DNA from: an uncultured Bacillota bacterium
GTDB taxonomy: Bacteria; Bacillota; Clostridia; Peptostreptococcales; Anaerovoracaceae
Length of the DNA: 13,611 nucleotides
Direction: 5' to 3'
Assembly: GCA_959606705.1 (NCBI GenBank)
Contig: CAUHLX010000037.1
Coordinates: forward strand, 1-13,611
Shown here: positions 6,904-13,611 of the stretch, piece by piece
Position numbering within the stretch: the stretch's first letter is position 1
Layout of the letters: every line of letters starts with the position of its first letter
Made by a program: the position numbers and the translations under genes
The notes under the pieces: generated by a model
The model's database searches: none
Seen by the model: only the letters and a program-made list of their open reading frames with translations
What the model was told of the DNA's origin: nothing

Positions 6904-8339
6904 TCCATCGCCTCCAAATTCAAATAGGCTTGCTTGATCCTCCGATACAAGTCCTCCGGCAGAGGAAGCATCTCGATCTCCAAACCGGCAAACGAGGTCC
7001 GGTTCTTTGATCCCAGATACACTCCCCCCAGAAAATTGGAGCTGTAATGCCAGTCGCCGGCTAAAGTTTGAAGGATGGAAATCGCCGCCGAAGACAGCGC
7101 GGGAGCCACATACGGTTTGAAGCCCGTCTCTCTGGTGCGCAGATTTGCCTCTACCGCCAGCTTCGTCAGCTCTCCGGATAACGGGTCGTCGTAATGGGTG
7201 ATGCTGTTGGCGATGACCAGGTCCTGTCCATGCGGTCCAAAGGCCCGGCCTTCCGTGAGAAACGAGCGAAACCGGCGATCCTTCTTGGCATAGTAGGCCG
7301 CGCGGGCGTTCATGACACCCAGGCCATAGCCTTGAATCTGCTCCGGACGCAGACCCTGACCGTCAAAGCTTCCGTCCGTTCCCCGGTTGGAGGCCAGAAA
7401 CGCCGCCCGGCACAGGGGGTCCACCGGATCCGAGACCACGGCGAACAGCCCCCGGAATTTCTTTTCCCGCGCCAGCCTGGCATACTGCCCCACGATCTCA
7501 CGATTGGCCTCCAGCTGGACCATGCGCACATCCACCGGCAGGTCCTCCGCCGCTGGTCCGTCCACCGAGGCCGGCCGCACCGGAGGCACACCCTTGGACG
7601 CGCAGAACACAAAAGCGTCGCAGTCGAACAGCTCCTCCATCGTCACGATCTTTACCGGAGGCAGACGATCGTAATCCCAGGCGTAGGCGGTTTGATTCAT
7701 CTCGTATTCAAATCTCCGGCACGTTTGCGGATTCATATCACAGATGCCGATTTCGGAAAGGACATCGCCCCCCAGCAGCTTCAAGCCCATCAAAACCGTG
7801 CTTCCCACGTCTCCCAGGGCCAGAAGGTTGATCCGCTTCTTTCCGCCGGCCCCCAAGCCGCCGTAGACCGCGGCGCTCCTCCGCTCCGTCCCCGCGTCTT
7901 CGCCCCGCGCTCCCAGAAGCGCCTGATAGCCCGGCCAGCGGGTATTGACACAGCGAACCCGTCCGCTTCCGCAGAGCAGCTTGAACACCTTAAACTGTGC
8001 CTCTCCCAGCTCCTCCGACAGCCGAAGCTCCCGAGCGGCGTTCCGAAACATGCGGTCCATCCGGCCCTCGTCCAGCCAGTACGCCCCTTCGCGGGCTCCG
8101 AACACCAAGCAGGGGTGATGAGCCACATAAGCCGCCTTGGATCGCGCGGGTGGTCCCTCCACCAGAAAAGTGAGCACGCTGCCGGTGTCTTCAGCCACCC
8201 CCTCGATGGCCGCCTCCGCGGTGGTTTCACGATAGTCCGCGCCAGCCGGCCGCCAACTTTCTCCCGCCACTTCCGCCGCAAGCGGCTTCGGCGAACACAA
8301 AAACCGGTTTTCCTTCTGATAAAAATACATTTTCCCCAT
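6900..8339 (-). CDS. Divergent lactate/malate dehydrogenase-superfamily protein with novel N-terminal region
   Basis: A 479-residue protein. Residues about 168-400 resemble the NAD-dependent lactate/malate dehydrogenase superfamily: strand and glycine loop INLLALGDVGST at 170-181, an acidic residue ending the second strand (ICDMN, D201), R272 before the helix leading to AVVSDPVDPLC at 300-310, YGLGVMNAR at 338-346 and GPHGQD at 368-373. Against the family, the active-site histidine (H370) and both substrate arginines (R272, R346) can be matched. The aspartate that pairs with the histidine appears to be M343, and the asparagine of the NPVD motif is D304. The first 165 residues match nothing I recognise. 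The usual family length is about 310-330. The gene starts 26 bases after the giant gene; ATG at 8330 (three codons in) has better spacing from GAGGGG and may be the true start. Function unknown; an NAD(P)-binding oxidoreductase or sensor is likely. Confidence 0.72.
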   Translation of the reverse strand: MGKMYFYQKENRFLCSPKPLAAEVAGESWRPAGADYRETTAEAAIEGVAEDTGSVLTFLVEGPPARSKAAYVAHHPCLVFGAREGAYWLDEGRMDRMFRNAARELRLSEELGEAQFKVFKLLCGSGRVRCVNTRWPGYQALLGARGEDAGTERRSAAVYGGLGAGGKKRINLLALGDVGSTVLMGLKLLGGDVLSEIGICDMNPQTCRRFEYEMNQTAYAWDYDRLPPVKIVTMEELFDCDAFVFCASKGVPPVRPASVDGPAAEDLPVDVRMVQLEANREIVGQYARLAREKKFRGLFAVVSDPVDPLCRAAFLASNRGTDGSFDGQGLRPEQIQGYGLGVMNARAAYYAKKDRRFRSFLTEGRAFGPHGQDLVIANSITHYDDPLSGELTKLAVEANLRTRETGFKPYVAPALSSAAISILQTLAGDWHYSSNFLGGVYLGSKNRTSFAGLEIEMLPLPEDLYRRIKQAYLNLEAME

Positions 8340-8365
8340 CCCCTCTTCCCCATTAAATAGAATAA

Positions 8366-11300
8366 CTAAAGGAAATTCCGCAGTCGGATCAATTCCTCGA
8401 TATCATTTTCCACATAACCCGAAGGCGCCCGATTGTTATCGTACCGCACGCTCTCTCCCTTGTCGGGAACCCGCGGCGCGATCACCACTTCCCCCAGACG
8501 CTTCAGCGTGAGATTCCGCTCGTACAGCCCCTGATACTCCTCCTCCAATACCGTGAGCAGATCCCTGGCGTTTTCCAGACAGGTCATGGACAGCCCATAA
8601 ACAGCCTCCCGAGGCGCGCCGGTCAGAAAGCCCGCCGACATGTACGGCAGGATGAAGTTGATGGAGGGCAGAAGATTGGCCCTCAGCTCCCCTTCCCTGC
8701 GCACCATGTCCCCGCCCAGGAAGGGATAAATGCCCGATTCCACAAACCACACGCGAAGCGACGGCAGAAAATAGGCGCTTTCCACCCGGCGATTTTGGAT
8801 ATCCATCAGATCCTTGCCTCTGCCGGAAAGAAGGCCCACCACGATTCGGGACACCTCCACCCTTTCCCTCTTGAGAATGGGGTCCAGCTCCCGCATTCGG
8901 TAGCCCTTGTGCATCAGATCATCCACTAAAATGACCGGTCGATTGAAGGAACGGATGGTGCGAATCTGCGTCTCCAAAGGAGAGTAAAAGGGAAATTCGG
9001 TGATCCGGAATTCATCGATGGTCCCATCGAAGGCTTTCTCGGTATGAAGCGACTTGGTCACCGTGTTGGGCACCACCAGCCCCCGCAGGACCTTGCCGAA
9101 GGGAACGCACATGAGCTTGCCCAGCTGCCGCACGGGCGTGGGCTCCTGAGGAACCTCATTGGCCTCGGTAATCAGAGACAGCAGATGCTGATTGGTCACC
9201 GCGGCGTCAAAGGACAGCACCAGATTCCCCGGATACAGCGCGGTCATGGCCGTCTGCAGCCGGGCGTGCGCCAGATCTGTCATGGCCTCCACCGCGGACA
9301 GATGATTGAAAGGCTCCTTCAACGAGGTGCTGATGTCCTTGTACAGGGTGATGGGGAATTTCATGTCCACGGCGTAAACCGGATCGTCGGAATCCGCACC
9401 GGGCACCGGGAAGAAGCCCTGCCGGGACAGCACCCGCAAAGCCCCTTCCCGGTCCGTGGAAACGGGGGCGTGATAAACCGCGTAGGTGAAATCCCGTTTC
9501 AAGGCGTCCGCCAGCAGCTCCGTCAGCAGCAGCTGCTCCGCTTCCCGAATCCCCGAACGAGAATCCGCAAAGATCCCCGTCACCAGGATGATCTGCCCGG
9601 AGGTGTTCTCCCGCACGAAATTAGTGACCTCCGTATCCTTAAATTCCCCATACAGCTGGGCGGTCCCAATGGGCCGAAACAGCGCCGCGCCACAGAGACG
9701 TCCGCCGTCCTCCGCGTTTCGCAGCAGCACCGCGCCGGTCTCCGTCCGCAGATAATTTTCCACCAGCAGCTCCCGACTCACCCCCGAGTGAGAAAACAAT
9801 TCCATCATCCGCTGAAGCTGTCTCTCGTTTAAACGCCGGACAAATTCGAACCGGGCGGCTCCCGGATGAAGCATGGGCTTAAACTGAGGCTCCCGCAAAT
9901 ACAGGCCGTGGGAGTAGATGAAATTTTGGGCCACGGGGTCGATCAGCTTGGAGATATCCCGGTTGTGATCGATGTTTTCCCGAATTCTGGTGGAGCTGAT
10001 ATTTTCCAGGTGAACCGGCAGGCTCAGGCGGACCACCTTTCCGGTGATCTCTTCACAGCCGGTCTCCGGCCGTTCCCCGGCTCCGGTCTCTCCCCGTTCG
10101 CCGTCCAGACGGCTGTCCCTGCGGAAAATGATGTGGTTCATGGTTCGAACCGAATCCTTCACCGGCTTCGCCTTGTAGGAAGAGGCGTTTTCCACCACGT
10201 CGGAGCCCACCACCATGAACACCTCACGATTGGGAAACAGCTCCTTGAGCCGACGCAGGTCCGCGGGATTGGCAATGTTCACGGGAAGCTCGTCGGGGAA
10301 CAGATACACCCATTCCTCGCCGGCGATGGACATTTGAATGATCTGTCTGCGGATCATTCGAGGCTGAGTGTTTTTGGACCAGGAAAATTCATCCAAGGCC
10401 AGAAACACCTCGTACCCCAGATCTCTGATGGCGGTCACGATCCCCTTGTGACTGCTGGAAAAGGGATCGAAGGTCCCGGGGAAAAAGGCCACCCGCCGAG
10501 GTTCCACGATGCCGAAATCCTTATGGGAAAACAGATAATCCGAAAGAAAGCGATACAGATGATTCAAAGAAGCGGCCCGGTTGAAAAAGGAAATTTCACC
10601 GCTGTCATCGGGATCGGCCAAGGTCAGCAGCTTTTTGCAGACCAGAGCAAACACCTGGCGTTTATGCTCCGCCGACAGCGCCGAATCACCGAAGATCATC
10701 TTGCCGATGATCAGCATCGCTTCCTGGCGCACCGTCTCCCGGTAGCTGGAATATCCGGACAAAAGCATTCCGAAAACACGTCTCGCCCGGCTCCGATAGG
10801 CCAGCTCCGTTTCCTCCGGAAACCGCTGGCGATAAGCGGGATAGTTTCGCACCAAAATCCCCAGAGTGTCCATGGCCACCGATACCACTCGGTCGTTTCT
10901 GCTTACCAGGAGCACTCCCACATCCCGTATGAATTCGTCCAGCTCTTCCGGATGGAGATACAGGGCAAACTGTCCCAGATAGTCGGGGATATACTTGGAA
11001 TACTGATATTCTCCCATTTCCAAACCCTTGGTCAGCTCGATGGCGATTTCATTCCTCTGATCCAGCGACAAAAGCGGAGCGATGTCCACCAGGGCCCGCC
11101 CTGCGCTGTGCCGTACCACGATCCGCTCGCTGACTTTCAGCAGATTGCACAAGTGGGTGGCGATGTGCAGCACGTGAGTCCGCTCTCCCCGTGAAATGAG
11201 ATCCAGCAGCAGCCGAATGTTGACCTCCTTGATGATCCAAGGAGTCGCCGCCTTCAGGTTGATCAGAAAGAGATCGGAGACGATTTCGGGATTTTCCATG

Positions 11301-13276
11301 AGAACCCGGCGGCGGCCGTCGTCCTCCTCCCAAGGAAGCCCCAGCCCCGCCCGGACGCGTTCCGCCAAATAACGCAGACTTACCTCGTCCTCCGCTTCGG
11401 TACGGCTCAAGATCTCTTTCACCGCGGACAGAGAAATTCTTTCTCTGTCAATGGTTCCCTGTTCCACGGCTTCGCAGAGAAACACCAGATAGTTCAGCGC
11501 GCTCACATGAATTTCCAAAGGCTCCCTCGAGGACAGCTCCGCCGCGAAAGCCTGCATTTGAAACAGCTCCCGCTCCTCGCACAGCTCCGGCGGAATCAGG
11601 CGCATGGAATCCAGCAGGACAAAAGCGGTGGAATCATCCTGACCTTCCTCCCGATAAAAGTCCATCACCCTCCGCAGATAATCTTTCCGATCCGACCGCT
11701 GGCAGACTGACAGCACGGATTCCATCACGCTTTTCAGGGAATATCCGATCCAGCGCTTGTGCTGGTCCGTAATCTTGTGATCCGGATAGATGATCATTCT
11801 CAGATACTTTTCCCACAGCTCCAGGCTGGTGGTTTCCGCCGGATGAACCGCCGCATCCGCGGGCAGCTCCTTTCGATATTCCTCGTCGTAATGCACGATG
11901 ATATTTCCCAGCAGGCTCCCCGCCTGCCGCCGGATATCACCCTCCCGATGCATGAGCAGTTCGTAGAGAAATCCCAGAGTCAGAAGCTTTTGCTTCTGAG
12001 TGAGATAGGTGAAATACTCCTCGAAAATATTCAAATAGGCCCGGCTGTTTTTCCAATCCTTCTCGCTTCGGGCGGCCTCCAGCACATTTCCAAAGGAAAC
12101 CTCCCCACCCAGCCGATGCATGACCTCGATATTCTGAGCGATAGCCAGATGCTTGAGCGCTCGTACCGCTTCCTCGGAGGAAAACAGCGCCGGATCCCGG
12201 TGAACCTTGGGCGTCAAAGAGGTTTGGTTCAAATCGGTGTTGACACCCAGGCCCTCCATATAGTCTTCAAAATCCTTCAATTTATTATACACGTGGATGT
12301 AGCGGTCCCGTTTGGCGTCATCCACGTTGTCCAGCTTGTTGAGAATGATGTGAAAGGAATCCGACAGTCCATAGATCTCCATGATCTCCCGCTGTCCCGC
12401 AGGCTGGCCTTCCCGCCGTTTCACGCGAAAATCCGCATAGATCAGCACCAGAGACTCCACCGGCAGGTTTTCCAGCTCCAGATCCCAGGTGGAATGATTG
12501 GCTGCGATGTGCCCGATGACCGGCATGCCGTTTTCGGAGAACCACTGATCCGTATAATAATAGTGGAGATAGGGAATACGGCTGGCCTCCGCCGGCTTGC
12601 AGCCATATTTGCCGATGTCATGTCCGGCCGCCGCTCCGGATACCAATCCCAGATCGATGGAAACGCCAGCTTTTTTCAGCTGACGGGCCACATGCATGGC
12701 CACGTGGTGCACGCCGCCCACGTGTCCCAGGGAATTGAAGGAAACCACCTCGTTTCCCAGACGCATCATTTCGTGAACATACCGGTTGGCAAACACCCGA
12801 CGGAACTGACGGTATTCTTCCCGTTCCGCGGACTCCTCTTCCTCGTCCGAATCCAAGAAAGCGAAATGAAGCTGCGGATCAAAGGGTACCCAATTTGTCT
12901 CCAGCCGCAAATAGACGGACAGCACCCTCAGGAAGAAGCGGACCGGCCGGTCCGCTCCGGGATCACGCGCTCGCCGGATGCTCTCCGGGAAGCAGCCCTT
13001 CATGATCCAAAAATAGGCGTAAGACAGCCAGCCCTCTTGAGGCTCGCCCGTCCCTTGCTCCCGCAGCCGGTCCATGGTCTCCAGGCACTGCTCCAGCACC
13101 TGACCGCAGCGTACCGTCCCCCCTTCCACCACCTCTGCCGCGTTCCGCTCCCAGCGGTCCCGTTCCAAAAAAACCAGCACGTTTTTTTTCGACTGACCCA
13201 ATTCCTTTAAAAATTCCCGCTCCGTCAAGCTGACCAGCAGCTCTTTATAGATATCCCGAACGATTTTCTTCCGCAT
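8366..13276 (-). CDS. Giant multidomain protein: HD hydrolase, helical repeats, NadD-like nucleotidyltransferase, GNAT-like, phosphoribosyltransferase-like
   Basis: A 1636-residue uninterrupted reading frame. Domains by eye: an HD phosphohydrolase at about 165-330 (H191, HD at 219-220, H256 and D282 as probable metal ligands); a long helical, HEAT/ARM-like region at about 360-920; a nicotinate-nucleotide adenylyltransferase-like domain at about 928-1135, with FFPGTFDPFSSSH at 931-943 and the adenylyltransferase motif ISSTRIRENI at 1093-1102; a GNAT-like acetyltransferase fold at about 1145-1300; and a type I phosphoribosyltransferase-like domain at about 1345-1510, with the PRPP-binding loop VILVDDLMHKGYRM at 1448-1461. 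In the nucleotidyltransferase motif the first histidine of the usual HxGH is a serine (SSSH). No signal peptide or membrane segment is seen, so it is probably cytoplasmic. The start has AGGAGGG about 6 bases upstream and a good promoter 27 bases upstream. It heads the five-gene operon. The overall reaction is unknown. Confidence 0.85.
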   Translation of the reverse strand: MRKKIVRDIYKELLVSLTEREFLKELGQSKKNVLVFLERDRWERNAAEVVEGGTVRCGQVLEQCLETMDRLREQGTGEPQEGWLSYAYFWIMKGCFPESIRRARDPGADRPVRFFLRVLSVYLRLETNWVPFDPQLHFAFLDSDEEEESAEREEYRQFRRVFANRYVHEMMRLGNEVVSFNSLGHVGGVHHVAMHVARQLKKAGVSIDLGLVSGAAAGHDIGKYGCKPAEASRIPYLHYYYTDQWFSENGMPVIGHIAANHSTWDLELENLPVESLVLIYADFRVKRREGQPAGQREIMEIYGLSDSFHIILNKLDNVDDAKRDRYIHVYNKLKDFEDYMEGLGVNTDLNQTSLTPKVHRDPALFSSEEAVRALKHLAIAQNIEVMHRLGGEVSFGNVLEAARSEKDWKNSRAYLNIFEEYFTYLTQKQKLLTLGFLYELLMHREGDIRRQAGSLLGNIIVHYDEEYRKELPADAAVHPAETTSLELWEKYLRMIIYPDHKITDQHKRWIGYSLKSVMESVLSVCQRSDRKDYLRRVMDFYREEGQDDSTAFVLLDSMRLIPPELCEERELFQMQAFAAELSSREPLEIHVSALNYLVFLCEAVEQGTIDRERISLSAVKEILSRTEAEDEVSLRYLAERVRAGLGLPWEEDDGRRRVLMENPEIVSDLFLINLKAATPWIIKEVNIRLLLDLISRGERTHVLHIATHLCNLLKVSERIVVRHSAGRALVDIAPLLSLDQRNEIAIELTKGLEMGEYQYSKYIPDYLGQFALYLHPEELDEFIRDVGVLLVSRNDRVVSVAMDTLGILVRNYPAYRQRFPEETELAYRSRARRVFGMLLSGYSSYRETVRQEAMLIIGKMIFGDSALSAEHKRQVFALVCKKLLTLADPDDSGEISFFNRAASLNHLYRFLSDYLFSHKDFGIVEPRRVAFFPGTFDPFSSSHKGIVTAIRDLGYEVFLALDEFSWSKNTQPRMIRRQIIQMSIAGEEWVYLFPDELPVNIANPADLRRLKELFPNREVFMVVGSDVVENASSYKAKPVKDSVRTMNHIIFRRDSRLDGERGETGAGERPETGCEEITGKVVRLSLPVHLENISSTRIRENIDHNRDISKLIDPVAQNFIYSHGLYLREPQFKPMLHPGAARFEFVRRLNERQLQRMMELFSHSGVSRELLVENYLRTETGAVLLRNAEDGGRLCGAALFRPIGTAQLYGEFKDTEVTNFVRENTSGQIILVTGIFADSRSGIREAEQLLLTELLADALKRDFTYAVYHAPVSTDREGALRVLSRQGFFPVPGADSDDPVYAVDMKFPITLYKDISTSLKEPFNHLSAVEAMTDLAHARLQTAMTALYPGNLVLSFDAAVTNQHLLSLITEANEVPQEPTPVRQLGKLMCVPFGKVLRGLVVPNTVTKSLHTEKAFDGTIDEFRITEFPFYSPLETQIRTIRSFNRPVILVDDLMHKGYRMRELDPILKRERVEVSRIVVGLLSGRGKDLMDIQNRRVESAYFLPSLRVWFVESGIYPFLGGDMVRREGELRANLLPSINFILPYMSAGFLTGAPREAVYGLSMTCLENARDLLTVLEEEYQGLYERNLTLKRLGEVVIAPRVPDKGESVRYDNNRAPSGYVENDIEELIRLRNFL

Positions 13277-13291
13277 CCGCGCCCTCCTCTT

Positions 13292-13326
13292 ATCCTTCCT
13301 TTATTATGCCCTTTTTCCGGAAGGAT
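13292..13326. promoter_or_regulatory. Inverted repeat bracketing the operon -10 box, candidate operator
   Basis: ATCCTTCC at 13292-13299 and GGAAGGAT at 13319-13326 are perfect 8-base inverted repeats separated by 19 bases. On the minus strand one arm abuts the -35 hexamer and fills the start of the spacer; the other covers the expected transcription start just after the -10. That placement is classic for a repressor or a dimeric activator. The repeat centres are 27 bases apart, slightly over two and a half helical turns. No DNA-binding regulator gene is evident next to it. As RNA only the downstream arm would be transcribed, so this acts as DNA if at all. Confidence 0.45.
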
Positions 13327-13331
13327 GACAA
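13303..13331 (-). promoter_or_regulatory. Sigma-70 (SigA) type promoter of the five-gene operon
   Basis: On the minus strand TTGTCA (13331-13326) is followed after exactly 17 bases by CATAAT (13308-13303). Each hexamer differs from consensus at one position. Transcription would start near 13296, giving a leader of about 20 bases that includes the AGGAGGG ribosome binding site of the giant gene at 13276. The -35 hexamer overlaps the foot of the hairpin that follows the upstream kinase gene. Confidence 0.7.
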
Positions 13332-13359
13332 CCGCTTTCCCGGGAGGAAGAGCGGTTGT
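13328..13359 (-). terminator. Hairpin after the sensor kinase gene, probable terminator without U-tract
   Basis: ACAACCGCT (13328-13336) and AGCGGTTGT (13351-13359) form a perfect 9-bp stem. TTCC and GGAA inside it extend the stem to 13 bp with one bulged base and a 5-base loop. It begins 1 base after the kinase stop codon (13361-13363). The downstream minus-strand sequence (CATCCTTCCGG) has no run of T, so it is not a textbook intrinsic terminator. It may still slow polymerase, protect the 3' end of the kinase mRNA, or end transcription inefficiently. Confidence 0.5.
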
Positions 13360-13360
13360 T

Positions 13361-13611
13361 TCAGGAGACGGAAGAGGAATTGCTTACTTGGACCCGCGCG
13401 TCCAAAATAAATTCTCCGTCTTTGATTTGGAATACCATATCCCCCCGCGCGCCTACGGCGGCGGCGCGGATAGAGGTCAGACCATAGCCGTGATCCCGAC
13501 CTGGTTTATCGCTTCGCGGCAGGCCGTTTCGCATCGTCAGCTTTCCTGAGAAACGGTTTCTGATCCGCATTAAAAATTGTCCCTGCCGCGGTCTGGCCTG
13601 CAAACGCACCG
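13361..13611 (-). CDS. C-terminal fragment of a GHKL-type sensor histidine kinase (partial, 5' end outside window)
   Basis: About 83 codons of an open frame that runs off the window edge, ending in TGA at 13361-13363. The fragment is the end of a Bergerat-fold ATPase domain of the GHKL/HATPase_c_5 type found in AgrC/VirS-like kinases: a strand with IRNRFSG, a short linker with SDKPGRDHGYGLTSI (the G2 ATP-lid box, GYGL) and a final helix and strand pair (MVFQIKDGEFILDARV). These kinases sense extracellular peptides or metabolites and phosphorylate a LytTR-family regulator. The regulator, sensor and dimerisation parts must lie beyond the window. The operon promoter lies immediately downstream of this gene, so the kinase belongs to a separate transcription unit. 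Confidence 0.75.
   Translation of the reverse strand, partial: VRLQARPRQGQFLMRIRNRFSGKLTMRNGLPRSDKPGRDHGYGLTSIRAAAVGARGDMVFQIKDGEFILDARVQVSNSSSVS

Noticed and set aside
7194..8360. A 388-codon open frame on the plus strand opposite the LDH-like gene
   Set aside because: Arginine/histidine/glutamine-rich antisense shadow without a domain; the minus strand has Rossmann and substrate-loop motifs plus operon spacing.
9866..11194. A 442-codon open frame on the plus strand opposite the nucleotidyltransferase and helical regions of the giant gene
   Set aside because: Same antisense composition (histidine, glutamine and arginine rich), no recognisable domain, and conserved protein motifs lie on the other strand.
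11759..13210. A 483-codon open frame on the plus strand opposite the giant gene
   Set aside because: It is antisense to a gene with clear domain motifs, has histidine/arginine/proline-rich composition typical of a GC-rich antisense shadow, and shows no recognisable domain.
13325..13549. A 74-codon plus-strand open frame over the kinase end and the promoter region
   Set aside because: It is antisense to the GHKL kinase C-terminus and covers the hairpin; no ribosome binding site or domain supports it.
1..13611. CRISPR arrays, tRNA or rRNA genes, insertion sequences, riboswitches
   Set aside because: No repeated spacer-like units, cloverleaf or rRNA signatures, transposase motifs, terminal repeats or long structured leaders were seen; the gaps between genes are 160 bases or less.

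Overview
The window is chromosomal DNA from a bacterium, most likely a moderately GC-rich member of the Clostridia (Firmicutes). This rests on strong AGGAGG-type ribosome binding sites, tightly packed co-directional genes, several ATGA stop/start overlaps, and the gene families present. No tRNA, rRNA, CRISPR array, transposase or phage gene was seen. No stretch over 300 bases lacks a gene.

Layout. (1) 97-1230, plus strand: a YeiH/UPF0324-family membrane protein (putative sulfate exporter) behind an AT-rich leader. (2) 3073-1233, minus strand: a two-gene unit with an ATGA overlap. It encodes a small protein resembling the ligand-binding half of a TetR regulator without its DNA-binding helices, and an M20-family (ArgE/DapE-like) amidohydrolase. 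The amidohydrolase converges on the exporter gene with only 2 bases between the stop codons. (3) 13276-3234, minus strand: a five-gene operon. In order of transcription it encodes a 1636-residue multidomain protein (HD phosphohydrolase, helical repeats, nicotinate-nucleotide adenylyltransferase-like domain, GNAT-like domain, phosphoribosyltransferase-like domain), a divergent lactate/malate dehydrogenase-superfamily protein with a new N-terminal region, a two-part flavodoxin-fold reductase with a cysteine cluster, the adenine glycosylase MutY, and a class-3-type aldehyde dehydrogenase. (4) 13611-13361, minus strand: the 3' end of a GHKL sensor histidine kinase, entering from outside the window.

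The five-gene operon has a convincing sigma-70 promoter (TTGTCA, 17-base spacer, CATAAT) in the 84-base gap before the giant gene. An 8-bp perfect inverted repeat brackets its -10 region and looks like a repressor operator. A hairpin just after the kinase stop codon separates the two transcription units.

How the genes may work together (inference). Four of the five operon products have folds that bind or make pyridine nucleotides, flavins or related redox cofactors, and MutY normally carries an Fe-S cluster and repairs oxidative guanine damage. The giant protein joins domains that in other bacteria make or break dinucleotides (NadD-like next to a YqeK-like HD domain) to a PRPP-binding fold. 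A system for pyridine-nucleotide salvage or damage control, coupled to aldehyde and oxidative stress, is the most economical guess. The sequence alone does not prove it.
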